64,000 bases of DNA from Channallabes apus. Taxonomy: Eukaryota; Chordata; Actinopteri; Siluriformes; Clariidae. Below the pieces are notes generated by a model. That model searched no databases and was not told the DNA's origin. It saw only the letters and a program-made list of their open reading frames with translations. Positions 1 to 11,151 of this stretch are shown piece by piece. Position numbers and translations under genes: made by a program. Within the stretch, counting starts at the first letter, position 1; each line of letters starts with the position of its first letter. The DNA is taken from positions 15,738,151 through 15,802,150 of the forward strand of contig CM060113.1 in NCBI GenBank assembly GCA_030522415.1. The letters are read 5' to 3'.

Positions 1-80
1 TCTTTTGCTATTTCAGTACTTGAGTAGTTATTGATTTTGTTTGGAAAATTTACACAGTTCACAACAAATTTGCCACGACA
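1..80 (+). repeat. 3' end of the 5' LTR (R/U5 part)
   Basis: This stretch is identical to the last 80 bases of the 3' LTR (13351-13430) and ends in ACGACA, the expected CA terminus. The rest of the LTR, with its promoter, lies upstream of the window. Confidence 0.92.
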
Positions 81-84
81 TAAT

Positions 85-103
85 TGGCGTTGTCGGCATA
101 GGA
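85..103 (+). promoter_or_regulatory. Candidate primer-binding site, serine-tRNA-like
   Basis: A TGG triplet four bases after the LTR end starts TGGCGTTGTCGGCATAGGA. It resembles the complement of the 3' end of a serine tRNA (TGGCGTAGTCGGCAGGA from memory) with one substitution and a two-base insertion. A four-base gap is longer than the usual two. The position is right; the tRNA identity is an inference. Confidence 0.45.
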
Positions 104-175
104 TACCCCCGGCTGGTCGTTGCTGCCCCTTGGGGTCGGCGGCCCTACGCAGTCAGCAGAACTGCCGGCAATAGG

Positions 176-187
176 AACAAGGTAAGC
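176..187 (+). promoter_or_regulatory. Candidate major 5' splice site
   Basis: AACAAG/GTAAGC, cutting after base 181, is close to the vertebrate donor consensus. It lies about 100 bases after the LTR, where retroviruses usually place the donor for subgenomic env and accessory mRNAs. No transcript evidence is available. Confidence 0.5.
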
Positions 188-1183
188 AGAAACCTGTTAT
201 TCAAATTCTGCTGTAGTTTTTCTGCTGTCTGTGGGGGTCGGATGATTCTTGGGGGACGTACTGCTGGCCCCGGGAACCAAATTGAGTAATTGATAATTGA
301 GTAATTTAATGTTTGATGCAATGTTATGATGCAATTTTTATTATTTTGATGAAATAGCAAAAAAGTATGCGCTTGTGAATTGATGTGCTTTTGTGCTTGC
401 TGAGCTTGAGCTTGTTGTTGTTATTTGTATTGTGTAAGAGTGTAACATTTTACAAGTAGGGTTGCCTTCAATTAACAAACAGTGTTGATTGAAAGAGTCG
501 ATATAAGAAATGCCGGTAGGTAGGTGTGTGATTGTGTAGGTGTGCGTGCATGCGTTGGCATGGTACAAGTAACCGTGTACTACAATATACCTAGGTACCG
601 TGGTAATATGTAGTATACAACTACGGTGTGAAAGGAAATCTCGTGGATACCGCTACCATCATGATACCATAGTACGTCCAGGTATAATGATTGGCGTGAT
701 AGGTAGGTCTGAACGGGGCGAGTGAGAAAATTCCAGCGGAAAATTCCTGTAGAACCGCTGCTCTAGGGACTGGAAAATTCCTTTAGCAGGGCTAGGGTGA
801 CAGGTGGAAATTCCTGATCAGGTGGCTGGTGGGGAAATGCATGGTTAGAAAATTAGAATAGATAGTGTTGATTTGTGATTGCAATTTTGTGAGTCGTGAT
901 TTGTATAATGTATGATGTATAAGCGTAATTGTGTTGAGTTGAATTGTGGAACGTGTACGGCTAGAAAGTGAATGAAAAACCAGAAAGAGAAATGCAACAT
1001 AAAATATAAATACTGTTAAATATTGTATATACATATAATTGGATATAAATAATTAAATATATTTAGTTTAGATACTGTATTCCACACTGTATGGTGTTAT
1101 TTAGACATACATAGACATACATATATACATATATACATGCACAATTGAAAGTAATTAATTAAAATTTAAATATTAACATAAGT
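188..1183 (+). other. ERV leader, first part, no gene seen
   Basis: About 1 kb of AT-rich leader between the splice donor and the structured repeats. Only short ORFs occur and none looks coding. There is a run of short TATACAT-like repeats around 1100-1140. Confidence 0.6.
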
Positions 1184-1189
1184 AGAATA

Positions 1190-1322
1190 ACTTCCTGCCT
1201 GTGGTGGCAAGTGTGGCTATACCACTCCTGGAACATTCCTTAAATGGAATCTGGCAGAGTTGGATAGACGTGCTTGCACACGAGGGCGGAAGTTACATGA
1301 GCTCCGGAGAAATAATCCGGAG
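1190..1322 (+). repeat. Structured leader repeat, copy 1
   Basis: First copy of a 150-bp tandem repeat that can fold. Outer stem: 1190-1199 (ACTTCCTGCC) with 1285-1293 (GGCGGAAGT), one bulge. Inside it are stems 1201-1205/1221-1225 (GTGGT/ACCAC), 1235-1239/1246-1250 (ATTCC/GGAAT) and 1269-1272/1279-1282 (CGTG/CACG). A separate hairpin follows at 1302-1308/1316-1322 (CTCCGGA/TCCGGAG). The pairings were read by eye. Compensatory differences from copy 2 support them. The role is unknown; packaging, dimerisation, nuclear export or translation control are possible. Confidence 0.7.
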
Positions 1323-1339
1323 ACGTAGTAGATAGAATA

Positions 1340-1472
1340 GCTTCTCGCCTGTGGTGACAAATACAGCTATATCACTCCTGGAACATCTCTTAAGTGAGAT
1401 CTGGCAGAGTTGAATAGAGGTATTTGCGCACGAGGGCAGAAGCTGCATGAGCTCTGGAGAGATAATCCAGAG
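1340..1472 (+). repeat. Structured leader repeat, copy 2
   Basis: Second copy, offset by exactly 150 bases. The same stems form with changed bases: 1340-1349/1435-1443 (GCTTCTCGCC/GGCAGAAGC), 1351-1355/1371-1375 (GTGGT/ATCAC with one G-U), 1385-1389/1396-1400 (ATCTC/GAGAT) and 1452-1458/1466-1472 (CTCTGGA/TCCAGAG). The CGTG/CACG stem of copy 1 is not well kept here. Confidence 0.7.
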
Positions 1473-1504
1473 ACATAGAAAAAGACATTAGTATATTGAA
1501 TGAG

Positions 1505-1525
1505 CTCTGGAGAGATAATCCAGAG
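1505..1525 (+). repeat. Third copy of the terminal hairpin only
   Basis: CTCTGGA (1505-1511) and TCCAGAG (1519-1525) repeat the last hairpin of copy 2. The rest of the repeat is absent. It lies just upstream of the ATG of the leader ORF at 1538. Confidence 0.65.
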
Positions 1526-1537
1526 ACAAATAGAGTA

Positions 1538-1939
1538 ATGAGAGAAGACAGAGCCCAAAATAATCCAAGAAGAAGAGGACGAAGAGTACAGTCACCAAGC
1601 ATCAACCCTGCACACACACATGCCAATTTTTGGATTCCATATTATTATCAAATGGTTCCCTCACAAGCACCCATGTCCGAACAGCACATGCTTAGAGTTA
1701 CACGGGGTACAGAGCGGATGATGGAAGAGCAGTTATTTAGGAATACGCCGTTTCCAGAACATGTAATAGCTCTTGCATTAACTGCAATGAACGTGGACTT
1801 GTTATGCTTGTCGATGCAAATAATATTTTCAATCCCGCATGCTCGGGGTGGGCATATGTTTGTAAGGAGATATTATTTGGGAAGAGAAAGAAGGCTTCAA
1901 AAGAAGACGTACATATTAAATGTCGGTAGAACTGTTTAA
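1538..1939 (+). CDS. Unknown leader ORF, 133 codons
   Basis: The first ATG of this open frame is at 1538; the frame itself is open from about 1496. The product is basic at its N-terminus (a PRRRGRR cluster), has several Trp/Tyr residues near residue 35, a hydrophobic stretch in the middle (ALALTAMNVDLLCLSMQIIF) and a basic C-terminus. I do not recognise it. An ORF between the 5' LTR and gag is known in epsilonretroviruses, so an accessory gene is possible, but chance is not excluded. Its ATG follows the structured repeats closely. Confidence 0.35.
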   Translation: MREDRAQNNPRRRGRRVQSPSINPAHTHANFWIPYYYQMVPSQAPMSEQHMLRVTRGTERMMEEQLFRNTPFPEHVIALALTAMNVDLLCLSMQIIFSIPHARGGHMFVRRYYLGRERRLQKKTYILNVGRTV

Positions 1940-2036
1940 GTTAAAATACAGTGTAAGAAATGAGGAAGCAAAAATGAGATTAATAATAAAGTACATAAAT
2001 ATTTAATTAATATAAAATAAATAAAATATGTATGCA

Positions 2037-2087
<51 letters not shown>

Positions 2088-2905
2088 GTGTGTGTATATA
2101 TATATGTATATGTATATATGTAGAATCTAATCAAAATGATAACCGTTATTGTTATTACATTGTGTTTGAGTGAGTTGAAGCAGACGTGGCTGTGGGTGAA
2201 TCAGGAAAACAGCAGCCGCACACGACTGACTAACATGCACCACGAACATTGAGGAAAAGAAATCTCCTGTGGCGAGCAAAGGAGCGGTCTGGTTGATTAA
2301 CTTGGACGTCTGGTTGCTGAGGGAGAAGACTTCACATAGTAAAAATTCTTATAAAAGCTATTATTATTACTATAAATATAGATGAAATCTGGACATATGT
2401 TAAAACAATATTATGGCGACTGCTACTGATAAACCTATATTTAGTAGAATTTTGGTCTGTAAATGTTCAAATACAGTGTTAAAAACCATTTAAACTAAAG
2501 AAACGGAACATAACTGCTCACAAGCAAGCGGCTGTGAATACATGTGGTAGATCTTAATTTAGAAACGTCTAGAGGCGGAGTAGAGGAAGCACGTGAGGAT
2601 CTCATAATTCAACGCCATTGTTGTAGTTTCTACTGCTATGTTGTAATTCTCTGTGGCGCCATCTAGTGTGCCCTATAAAAATTACATGTCATTGTTAAAT
2701 TCCAAGGGGAAATGCTTTCATAGTGTGGGGAACAGAGGATCCTGTTACCAACAAATAAATAAACAAATACTAGATAATAAAGAATAAATAAGAATTTATA
2801 AAATATATTAAAGATAAATAAATAATAATAATTAAATAATTAGAAAAATTAAAATAAAATCTTGAATGAATGAATAGAATCATAGATAGATAGAATCATT
2901 CCAAA
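1940..2905 (+). other. ERV leader, second part, with TA microsatellite
   Basis: Non-coding leader up to the gag ATG. A TA-rich microsatellite covers about 2041-2120. The last 150 bases are A-rich with many AAATAA-type words. Nothing else was recognised. Confidence 0.6.
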
Positions 2906-5591
2906 ATGGATAAACCAGTAGAAATTATAATTGAACAACACCATCTACTAGAGAAAGACATCAGAAAATATATGAAGAAATGGCATGACAAAACAAAAGG
3001 ATGTTCAGACCAATGGCCTATTAATGGGTCATTCAACTTGGAAACATGTACCCAATTAAGACAGAAAATCATAAGCTGGGGAGCAGAAAAGAAGAAAAAA
3101 GAAATGGAAAAAAAAACTCAAACTCAAGTTAAAAATAATAGACTATTTTAAAGAAGAAGGACAGCGTAGACGGAAAAAGCAACAGGAAAAAACTGAACAA
3201 CAAGTGATGAATATAATATTAAAAAGAGAAAAAGAAATCAAGGACACCGAACAGAAAGACAAATGTGAACAAGAAGAACTTACAGAAAGGCAAGATGGAC
3301 AGAAAGAAACATTTCCGCCATCACCAGAGATGTGCATGAGGCCACCGCCCTACAACACTGAACAATCCCTGGAGAATAAAGTATATCCTACTATCCCGAT
3401 GATGGGAGTAACAACAATTGAAGAAGATGAATGGACAAATGTAGAATTGCAATTTCATGGAACACTGAATGGAATAGCAAGATCAGCAGATCAGGAATTA
3501 AATCTAAATTCTGCTGGTAGAGGGGCTGGAAGAAGAGCACACTTTCAAAAAGTATCATCAGATCCAAAAAGCATCTCAGAACGACATGCGACCAAAGGAT
3601 TATCAAGTGAAGAAAGTTCAATCCTCCCTGCAGACCAATCATGGAGAAACGTTATGGATAAGAATGCTCAAACATATTGGAATGAATATCCTAGTACCAG
3701 TTCTCTACGAGGGCAAGGAACCATGAAACCGCAATGGATCCCACATCCTGGTGGAAAACCAAGCCTGGAAAAAGAACTACTCACCCGTCGACAAAGTGAA
3801 CCAAGAACACGACCAAAAAGTTCTGCCAATCTGCGGTTGGAATTTGAAGAAAGAAAGAACATCAAAGAAAGAGATAAATCTGTAAACAAACAAGGACAAT
3901 TAGTCAAACTGGAAGGAGAAGTGAAAATCACTCCATTAGAAGAAGAGGATAGATCTCTTCAGAAAATCCTTGAAGATTTCAATGGAAAAACTGAATTAAC
4001 AAAACAAATAAACCTAACTGAGGTACACAGAGAAGCCTTGAAGGAAAGTCAAAGCTTATTAAAAGCTTTAAATGAAATGGCATACAATATGAAGGATATG
4101 TCGCAGAGCAATGCAACACGAGAGCAGTGTTCTGCTGTAAATGAAGAACCCAATGATGAAGAAATATTGAGAGGACTAAATGGAAAAGAAGATAGTATTG
4201 AACAACAAACAGGAAGAGAGAAACAGCTACATGGTCTACGATCACAGAATCAAGACGCAAATATAACAAGCCGCATAGAAGAAAATATGGATGTGGAAGG
4301 GGAAAAAGCCAGCCAAACTATGAGAGTACTGAGAGATAGATCCACACTGAAACAACCAGATCGATACAGCAACAAGACATGTTTCCAACATGAAGAATGC
4401 CAAAGGGAAAAAGAAAGGAGAAGGCAAATAGATGAAGATGAGCCTGCAACCTCCTCATCCCAGTGTCCACTAATAGTAAAAGGAACAGCACTGCACTATG
4501 TACCATGGTGTTTTATGGATGTGACTGGTCTCATAGGCAGGCTTCCAGATCTGTGTGAAGGAACACAAAGATGGATCACCCAATTTGAAGAAAAAACAAT
4601 GGGCCACCAACTGGCCCTTGGAGACATCAAGGCCATACTAGGTCAAACCATCGGAAAAAACAAAACCACAGAGGTTCTTCAAGAAGCTGGAATGCCGCCT
4701 GAGGCTGAAGATGCCAGATATGATCATTTCCCATTGGGACCCAACAGAAACAATATCTGGGAAGCTCTAAGGAAAATGTATCCCACAAAAATGGATCCAG
4801 GACGGTTGGAAACTATCAAACTGGCTGAAGAAGAAAATGTAGTCAAGTTCATACAAAACTTCCAAGATGCCTGGAGAGATGAAACTGGTGGTCATTGGGA
4901 TGAAAATGATACCAGTAGGGGCTTGTTCAGGATGATGTTAAAGAAAACTTTGCCACTCTCAGTACAGGAAAAGTTGGATGGAGTGATTGGCCTCAACACC
5001 ATGGCCTGGAAAACATTTCAAGCCCACATAATCCATTTCGTCAATCAATATCGAAAGGCAAAATTAGAAGCAAAAGAAATGTCCACTAATTTGATGACAC
5101 AACTGTGTAAATCACAACTGGGTGAAATTGTAAGAAACAAACAAGAAGAAAAAGAAAAGAAGAAGGAGAAGGAAGCCGCTGCCAAACAAGCTGCACTTAT
5201 GGTGAATCCACAATCACCTTATCCTCAAAATCCTCCAAGACAAACGTATACACCAGGACATCGAATGACAAGACCACCCCAATATGGCAGAGGCCGAGGA
5301 AGAGGATGTTGGGCTTGTGGTGATTTACGCCACATTAGAAGAGACTGTCCCCATGTCAGTTTCCTGTGGGGAGACAGAGTGGAAAGATCTGAACAGCAAG
5401 GACAAACATTAGGACCCCGAGGACCTCAAGGACCACAGTCAGACCAAAATTCGCCAGCTACACAACAATCTGGCTGGTCAGACACATGGAGAGGACAAAA
5501 CCAACCAAACCAAAGACACGATCAACCACCTCCACCAAGTCAAGGTGGACAATGGGGGGGCCCCTCTGAAGGCCAAAACCCTAACTACTGA
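2906..5591 (+). pseudogene. gag: ERV gag, one frame break
   Basis: Structural polyprotein. Start: ATG at 2906. The first 60-70 residues have a matrix-like pattern ending in WPINGSFN, which resembles the WPxxGTFN region of gamma-type matrix domains. This frame runs to a stop at 3149-3151. The downstream frame is open from about 3075 to 5591 and carries the rest, so the frame changes between these points, most likely in the A9 run at 3108-3116. A long charged, probably coiled region follows, then a capsid-like part (about 4480-5100), a Lys/Glu-rich linker, a GRGRGRG stretch and one CCHC zinc knuckle (CWACGDLRHIRRDC, 5307-5348). The tail is rich in Gln, Pro and Gly. It ends with TGA at 5589-5591, in the same frame as pol. 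Confidence 0.85.
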
Positions 5592-8500
5592 AGATGCCCA
5601 GAGGAGCCTAATAAGGGGGAGCTTATGCAGTTTGTCACCACATTATATCCAGCTCAAGAACCTACGGTGACAGTGAAAATAGGACAATGTCTAGAAGCAC
5701 CGTTTATGATTGACACCGGAGCGACATACTCAAGCATTGGACAAGCAGGCTCTAGACTCCCCCTTACCCGTAAAGCAATACAAACAGTGGGCTTCTGGGG
5801 AAAAACTCAGACTTTACGGTTTACCGAACCTCAAGAACTAACATTGGATGGGGTAACTATCAATGCTCCACTACTTTATTCCCCGCATGCACCTATGAAC
5901 CTCTTGGGAAGAGACACATTATGTAAACTAGGAGCAAAAATACACTGTGGACCAACAGGACTCTGGGTTACCTTTCCAGAAACCCTAGCAACACAATGTC
6001 TACTCATCCATAATCCAGATACAACACCTAAAGAAGTTAATGTGGTATATTGGTTAGAATACAACCTACCATCTGGTCTCTGGAACACTTATCAAGAATG
6101 GAAACCATGGATTACTCATTTACGACCAGATTGTCGGGAAATAGACTTACCACTACATTGCACCATAAAGTATGACTCAAACCATGATGAAGAATTTGCC
6201 ACATTGTGGGAAGACTTGATAGAAGGCAGTGAAATGGACATGAAAACCATGGAAATCATAATCGGCCCACAAGGAGTGGCAGCTATTGCACAACTGCCCG
6301 AAAAAGTTCAAGATTGGTACCAAGTTGAACATGCGGTGCCGCATGTCTCTCTGATGATTGCGGAAAATTTTGAACAAAAAGACCTAGGTAAGATGGTTAA
6401 GGAAGCCAAACAAATAAGCGAAAGGGAACCAACTTTGAATGCATACATACATCTATCACCTGATAGGAAATTCATGTATATATCACAAGAAAACATAGGC
6501 AGTGTTGTTGCCACACATGTAGATATAGAATTACATGATAAAGATACGGCAATTGCACAAATGTCAGTTATTGAAGATGAAGAAAGGGAACTAGAGGAAA
6601 GGATACTTCAAGAAGTTCCAGAAATATTATGCTCTAAACATCATACAGATGTAGGACTAGTCAAATCAGCGGGTTTAGTAAAAGTCCAAGTTAAACCTAA
6701 TGCCCGGCTCCCATATGTAAAACAGTATCCTCTGTCATCCGAAGCAATTGAAGGCATCAGACCCACAATCACAGGACTGGTGAAAGCTGGAGTGCTTATT
6801 CCCACTTCAAGTCCTTGTAATACTCCTATTTTTCCGCTACAAAAGGAAAACTCTAAAAAAAATGGAGATTGGTTCCTGACCTCAGAGCCATTAACAATAT
6901 AGTAATTGCAGACACTCCTATAGTTCCTAATCCACACACAATATTGTCCAATATTCCAGAGGGGACTAAGTGGTACTCAGTTATCGATTTATGTTCCGCT
7001 TTTTTCAGCATTCCTCTGCATCCCGACTCTCAGTACTTGTTCGCCTTTACTTACGAAGGTCAACAATATACGTACCAATCTTTAGCACAAGGATATGTGG
7101 AAGTCTCCTTCCCTCTTTAACCAGGTGTTAGCGCGTGACTTGGCTACGCTCTCGATACCAAGCCGTCTGTTAATATACGTTGATGACATTTTAATTTGCA
7201 GTCCAACAAAAGAACAATGTCAAAGGGACACAGTGAAAGTGTTGACTATGCTGGCAGAAAATGGACATAAGGTAAGCAAAGATAAATTACAGTTCTGTAA
7301 GCAGACAGTTGAATATTTAGGGCGAGTGTTAGAAGGAACCAATAAAAAGATTTCACCTACCCATATTGAGGTCATTTTAAAAGCTCCTCAGCCCCAGACA
7401 GTAAAACAAATGCTATCATTCTTAGGAATGGCAGGGTTTAGTCGGCCCTGGATATGTGATTTTGCGTCCCAAGTGCAACCTTTAAGAGATCTGATTAAAA
7501 CTATTGTTCGAACCAAACCCAACTCGCCACTCATCTGGACACCTGAAGCATTAGCTTCATTTAATTGTATTAAGACATCGTTAGCTTCAGCACCTGCTCT
7601 AGCTAGTCCCGATTATACCAAACCATTTCAGTTATACGTTTCAGAACGACAAGGCTTTGCCTCTGCCGTACTAACCCAAACGCAGCATGGAATGGGCAAG
7701 CAACCCATAGCGTATTATAGTACTGCTCTCGACAACATTGAAAAAGGGATGCCCCCATGTTACAGAGGTCTTGCAGCAGCTGCATTTGCTTATAAAAAAG
7801 CATCAAGCATCACTATGGGACATCCAACCACTCTGTATACTACGCATGCAATACATGCATTATTAACTAGCCAAATGTTTGTGATAACTAATGCACGTTG
7901 TTCTGCGTATGACGTCATCTTATCAGCATCCGAACTAACCATTGAACGATGTAAAACCGTGAACCCGGCTAACTTAATAGTATTACCAATAGATGGGACT
8001 CCTCATGATTGCTCAGAGGAGTCAAACAAATTTGTTAAAGCCCGACCGGACTTAGAAAACCAACCGCTAAAAGATGCAGAGCAGGTATTTTTTGCAGATG
8101 GATCGTGTTTCCGAGACCAATGCGAAAATAAAGCTGGATACGCTATAGTATCCCCAGCCGCAGACAATAAAACGTATCATGTTGTTTCCTCTGCCTTCAT
8201 CCCTCAGCCATGTTCTGCCCAACTGGCGGAAATTAAAGCGTTAACAGCTGCCTGTAACCTTGGCGCTGGAAAAATGTGTACTATATATACTGATTCATCA
8301 TATGGGTATGGGGTAATTCATATTTTTGGAACAATATGGGCACAGAGAGGATTTTTGCGAACTGACGGATCGCCAATTTCTCATGGACAAGCAATATCTG
8401 ACCTCTTGCATGCTATGACACTACCATCAAAATTAGCTGTTGTAAAATGCCATGCTCATAAGTCAGATGGATCATTCATTTCACAAGGCAATGCCGCAGC

Positions 8501-9725
8501 AGATGAAGCTGCAAAGAAAGCAGCCCTGGGATCTGCTTCTACTTGCGTCATGATCCCGGTAGTTACGGGAGACATAGAACCTGTTGATACTGAATTAACT
8601 TTAAAACACATTGCAGAAATGCAAAACTCAGCCCCTGCTTATGAAAAAGCTATTTGGACAAGGCGCGGAGCAAAACTTGATCAAGATACTAACATCTGGC
8701 GTAGTTGCGAAGGGCTTTTTGTAGCACCTGCGTCATACCTCCCCATGTTAATAAAGTCCGCCCATGGAATTGATCATTGCGCCAGGGGGGAAATCCTACG
8801 TTCAATCCGCTCAGAATGGTGGTCACCTTATCTTGCCAGCCAAATCGATAACTATTTATCAGCATGTGAAATTTGTGGTCAATATAACATAAGAAAAGCA
8901 TCAACAAATCCGCTAGGACATATTCCTCAACCCATGGGCCCCTTTAGACACTTAATAATGGATTTCGTAGATATGATAGATCGCAAAAGAGGGAAAAGAT
9001 ACATTTTAGTCGTGGAAGACCGATTTAGTCGATGGGTAGAAGCAACTCCTACTGCTAAAGCAGATGCAAAAACTGTAGCAAAATTTCTAGTTAGAGAAAT
9101 AATTCCACGATTTGGGATTCCAGATATATTAAGTTCGGATAATGGATCCCACTTTGTAAATGACGTTATAAAATCCGTCACTGAGGCTTTATGCATAACA
9201 CACAAATTAGGATGTGTGTATCATCCACAATCACAAGGGATGGTAGAACGCGCCAATGGAGTATTAAAGACTAAAATTGCCAAGATTTGTGCGAGTTCTA
9301 AATTATCTTGGATGGACGCATTGCCCCTAGCACTAATGAAGATGCGATCTCAAACCAATCGCATGACGCACTTAACTCCACACGAAATGCTCACTGGAAG
9401 ACAAATGTCTGTTCCCCGCATTCGCACACCATATGATGGACCTGCTCTTGAACAACTTGAAAATGAAATGGAGAGTTCCGTCAAACATTTAACGGATATT
9501 CATAAAGTTCTATTTTCACAGACTAACGAAGCAACCCATGGAGGAACAATTAACAAGAAAGGACTGCAATCAGCAAATATAGGGGACTGGGTGTATATCA
9601 AAGTATTTAGACGAAAACACTGGGCACAAGGCCGCAGAGAAGGACCATACAAGGTGGTGCTTGCCACCCCAACAGCCATCAAGGTAGAAGGTAAAGAACA
9701 CTGGTATCACTTAAATCACTGTTGA
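5592..9725 (+). pseudogene. pol: ERV pro-pol, two frame breaks
   Basis: The frame continues from gag after the TGA without another stop; the first ATG is at 5625. Counting from that ATG: aspartic protease with DTGA at residues 30-33 and LLGRD at 93-97; then a spacer with HCTI (178-181) and HVSL (240-243), see findings; then the reverse transcriptase. RT begins in this frame (to about 6872), moves to another frame (about 6869-7100), then returns to the first frame, which holds YVDD at 7176-7187. RNase H has FADGS (about 8091) and YTDSS (about 8287). Integrase has an HHCC zinc region (HGIDH, CEIC), core acidic residues in MDFVD, SSDNGS and MVERANG, and a GPY-type C-terminal segment. Stop TGA at 9723-9725. 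The two breaks within RT inactivate it. Confidence 0.9.
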
Positions 9726-9883
9726 GTGACATTGAGACACCACCAAAGGACATAGAACTCCTTTCGACAGAACAACATTTCGACAGTAATCATTTCAACG
9801 ATGATGATAGTGAAAATGAAGAACATGGTCCAGCACACCGTACCCGAGCACGAGTAAAAGCTATACAACCAGCAGCTGAAAGA

Positions 9884-10216
9884 ATGAAAACCCTACGAGA
9901 TGAACACATAAAAAATACAATTGACACCCATAGAACATGGACACCATGGTTCTTCTCAGCCGACTGGAAGGCATACTTAACTAGAATAGGTACCATGATA
10001 GGAGCAGTCCTGTTAGCCACTTTACTAATAATCTGTTGTGTTATACCCCTAATAAGAGGAATAATCAGTAAAATTGGAAATAATTTACTAGGACAATATG
10101 TAATGCTAATACGTGAAACTGAAGCACCTGAACCTACTGTTGAACATAGCTATGAAACAATACCTACTATGAGAACTAGCTTAGTCATGGAAATTGAAGA
10201 AGACAGTACTTTATAA
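9884..10216 (+). pseudogene. env: Env-like membrane-anchor remnant
   Basis: The open frame covers 9695-10216, overlapping the end of pol; its first ATG is at 9884 (111 codons). It has an acidic N-terminal part, an RTRARV basic patch, an aromatic stretch (WTPWFF) and one membrane segment (about IGTMIGAVLLATLLIICCVI), followed by a basic patch and a cytoplasmic tail with a YVML motif. The aromatic-membrane-Cys-Cys-tail layout resembles the C-terminal end of a retroviral transmembrane subunit. No surface subunit, fusion peptide or ectodomain precedes it, so most of env seems deleted. An Env leader peptide is the alternative reading. Confidence 0.5.
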
Positions 10217-10443
10217 ATGTTAAAACAAATGCAGGCATGTAAATATGTAAATGCAATCCAGAATTCATATATGCAAAGTATATAACATATCTAACATTAT
10301 GAATATTATGAATTGATATAAAATCAAGACTAACAAAATATAGACTATATATAATGATAATAATTGCTATACAACTTTGATTTACTGCATTATTATGTAT
10401 CAGTATGTATGTAGTTTAGTGTGTGCAGGATCAAGACATTACT

Positions 10444-11151
10444 ATGGCGACAGGAGGCAGAGACCACCATCTCACTGTTGACATGTTCATACATGAACTG
10501 ATCCATAAAGAATGCCAAAAAGAGGGAGGTGGCACAATATGCTACGTCTGTCAGCAAGCAAGTCTTCACCACTCTGACACAAGCCTTGCACCCTGGGTAG
10601 GACAGTACATTCCGAATCTTAGCCTTACAGATCTGAAACAGTGGACTACTGTACATGAGCTTCGTCGTCCTGCTAAACTCCTACTTGACTTTTCAAATCT
10701 AATATTGAATCGAGACACGTGGATACGAGACAAAACTGAAACAAAATACTTTGCAAATACCACTCCTGAACTGTGTATTACTACAACTCAGTGGTACTGC
10801 TTGCGAACATTGTCTGTCTCTGAGTGTTATGAGACAGAAAATTATCAAGGATACTTAATCTCAGAAGACATTCTTCAATGCCGAACTTTTAACGTTGTCT
10901 CTTTCTCAATCAACGATTTTGAGCTATGGAACTCTAATCCAAAGCAACAAGCCTGGTTAGCGAGTCTGCCAACAACCTCCCCAAATAGGACATTCTCACA
11001 AAATAATTCAAATCTGTACTATACCAATAAAAACAAAACGGACTATGGATGCATAAGAAACATTTGGTCAACGAACGTAAGCAATTTGTCAATATCATTA
11101 CCAACATGGATACATAGACACTATCGTTACCGACAACTTCGAAAACCTTGA
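10444..11151 (+). CDS. Unknown ORF in the env/accessory region, 235 codons
   Basis: The ATG at 10444 follows an AG dinucleotide (10427-10428) that could be a weak 3' splice site. The product has about nine cysteines (including CYVC) and six N-glycosylation-type sequons, mostly in the C-terminal third. It has no clear signal peptide or membrane segment. It could be a piece of an Env surface subunit or an accessory gene 3' of env. An HELIH stretch (HExxH pattern) occurs near residue 17. I do not recognise the protein. Confidence 0.45.
   Translation: MATGGRDHHLTVDMFIHELIHKECQKEGGGTICYVCQQASLHHSDTSLAPWVGQYIPNLSLTDLKQWTTVHELRRPAKLLLDFSNLILNRDTWIRDKTETKYFANTTPELCITTTQWYCLRTLSVSECYETENYQGYLISEDILQCRTFNVVSFSINDFELWNSNPKQQAWLASLPTTSPNRTFSQNNSNLYYTNKNKTDYGCIRNIWSTNVSNLSISLPTWIHRHYRYRQLRKP

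Noticed and set aside
9722..9883. TTG at 9722 as the true start of the env-region ORF
   Set aside because: It is only a non-ATG codon in the open frame; the first ATG is at 9884, or the frame is joined by splicing.
10490..10510. HELIH as a zinc protease active site
   Set aside because: A single five-residue pattern without the rest of a protease domain is expected by chance.
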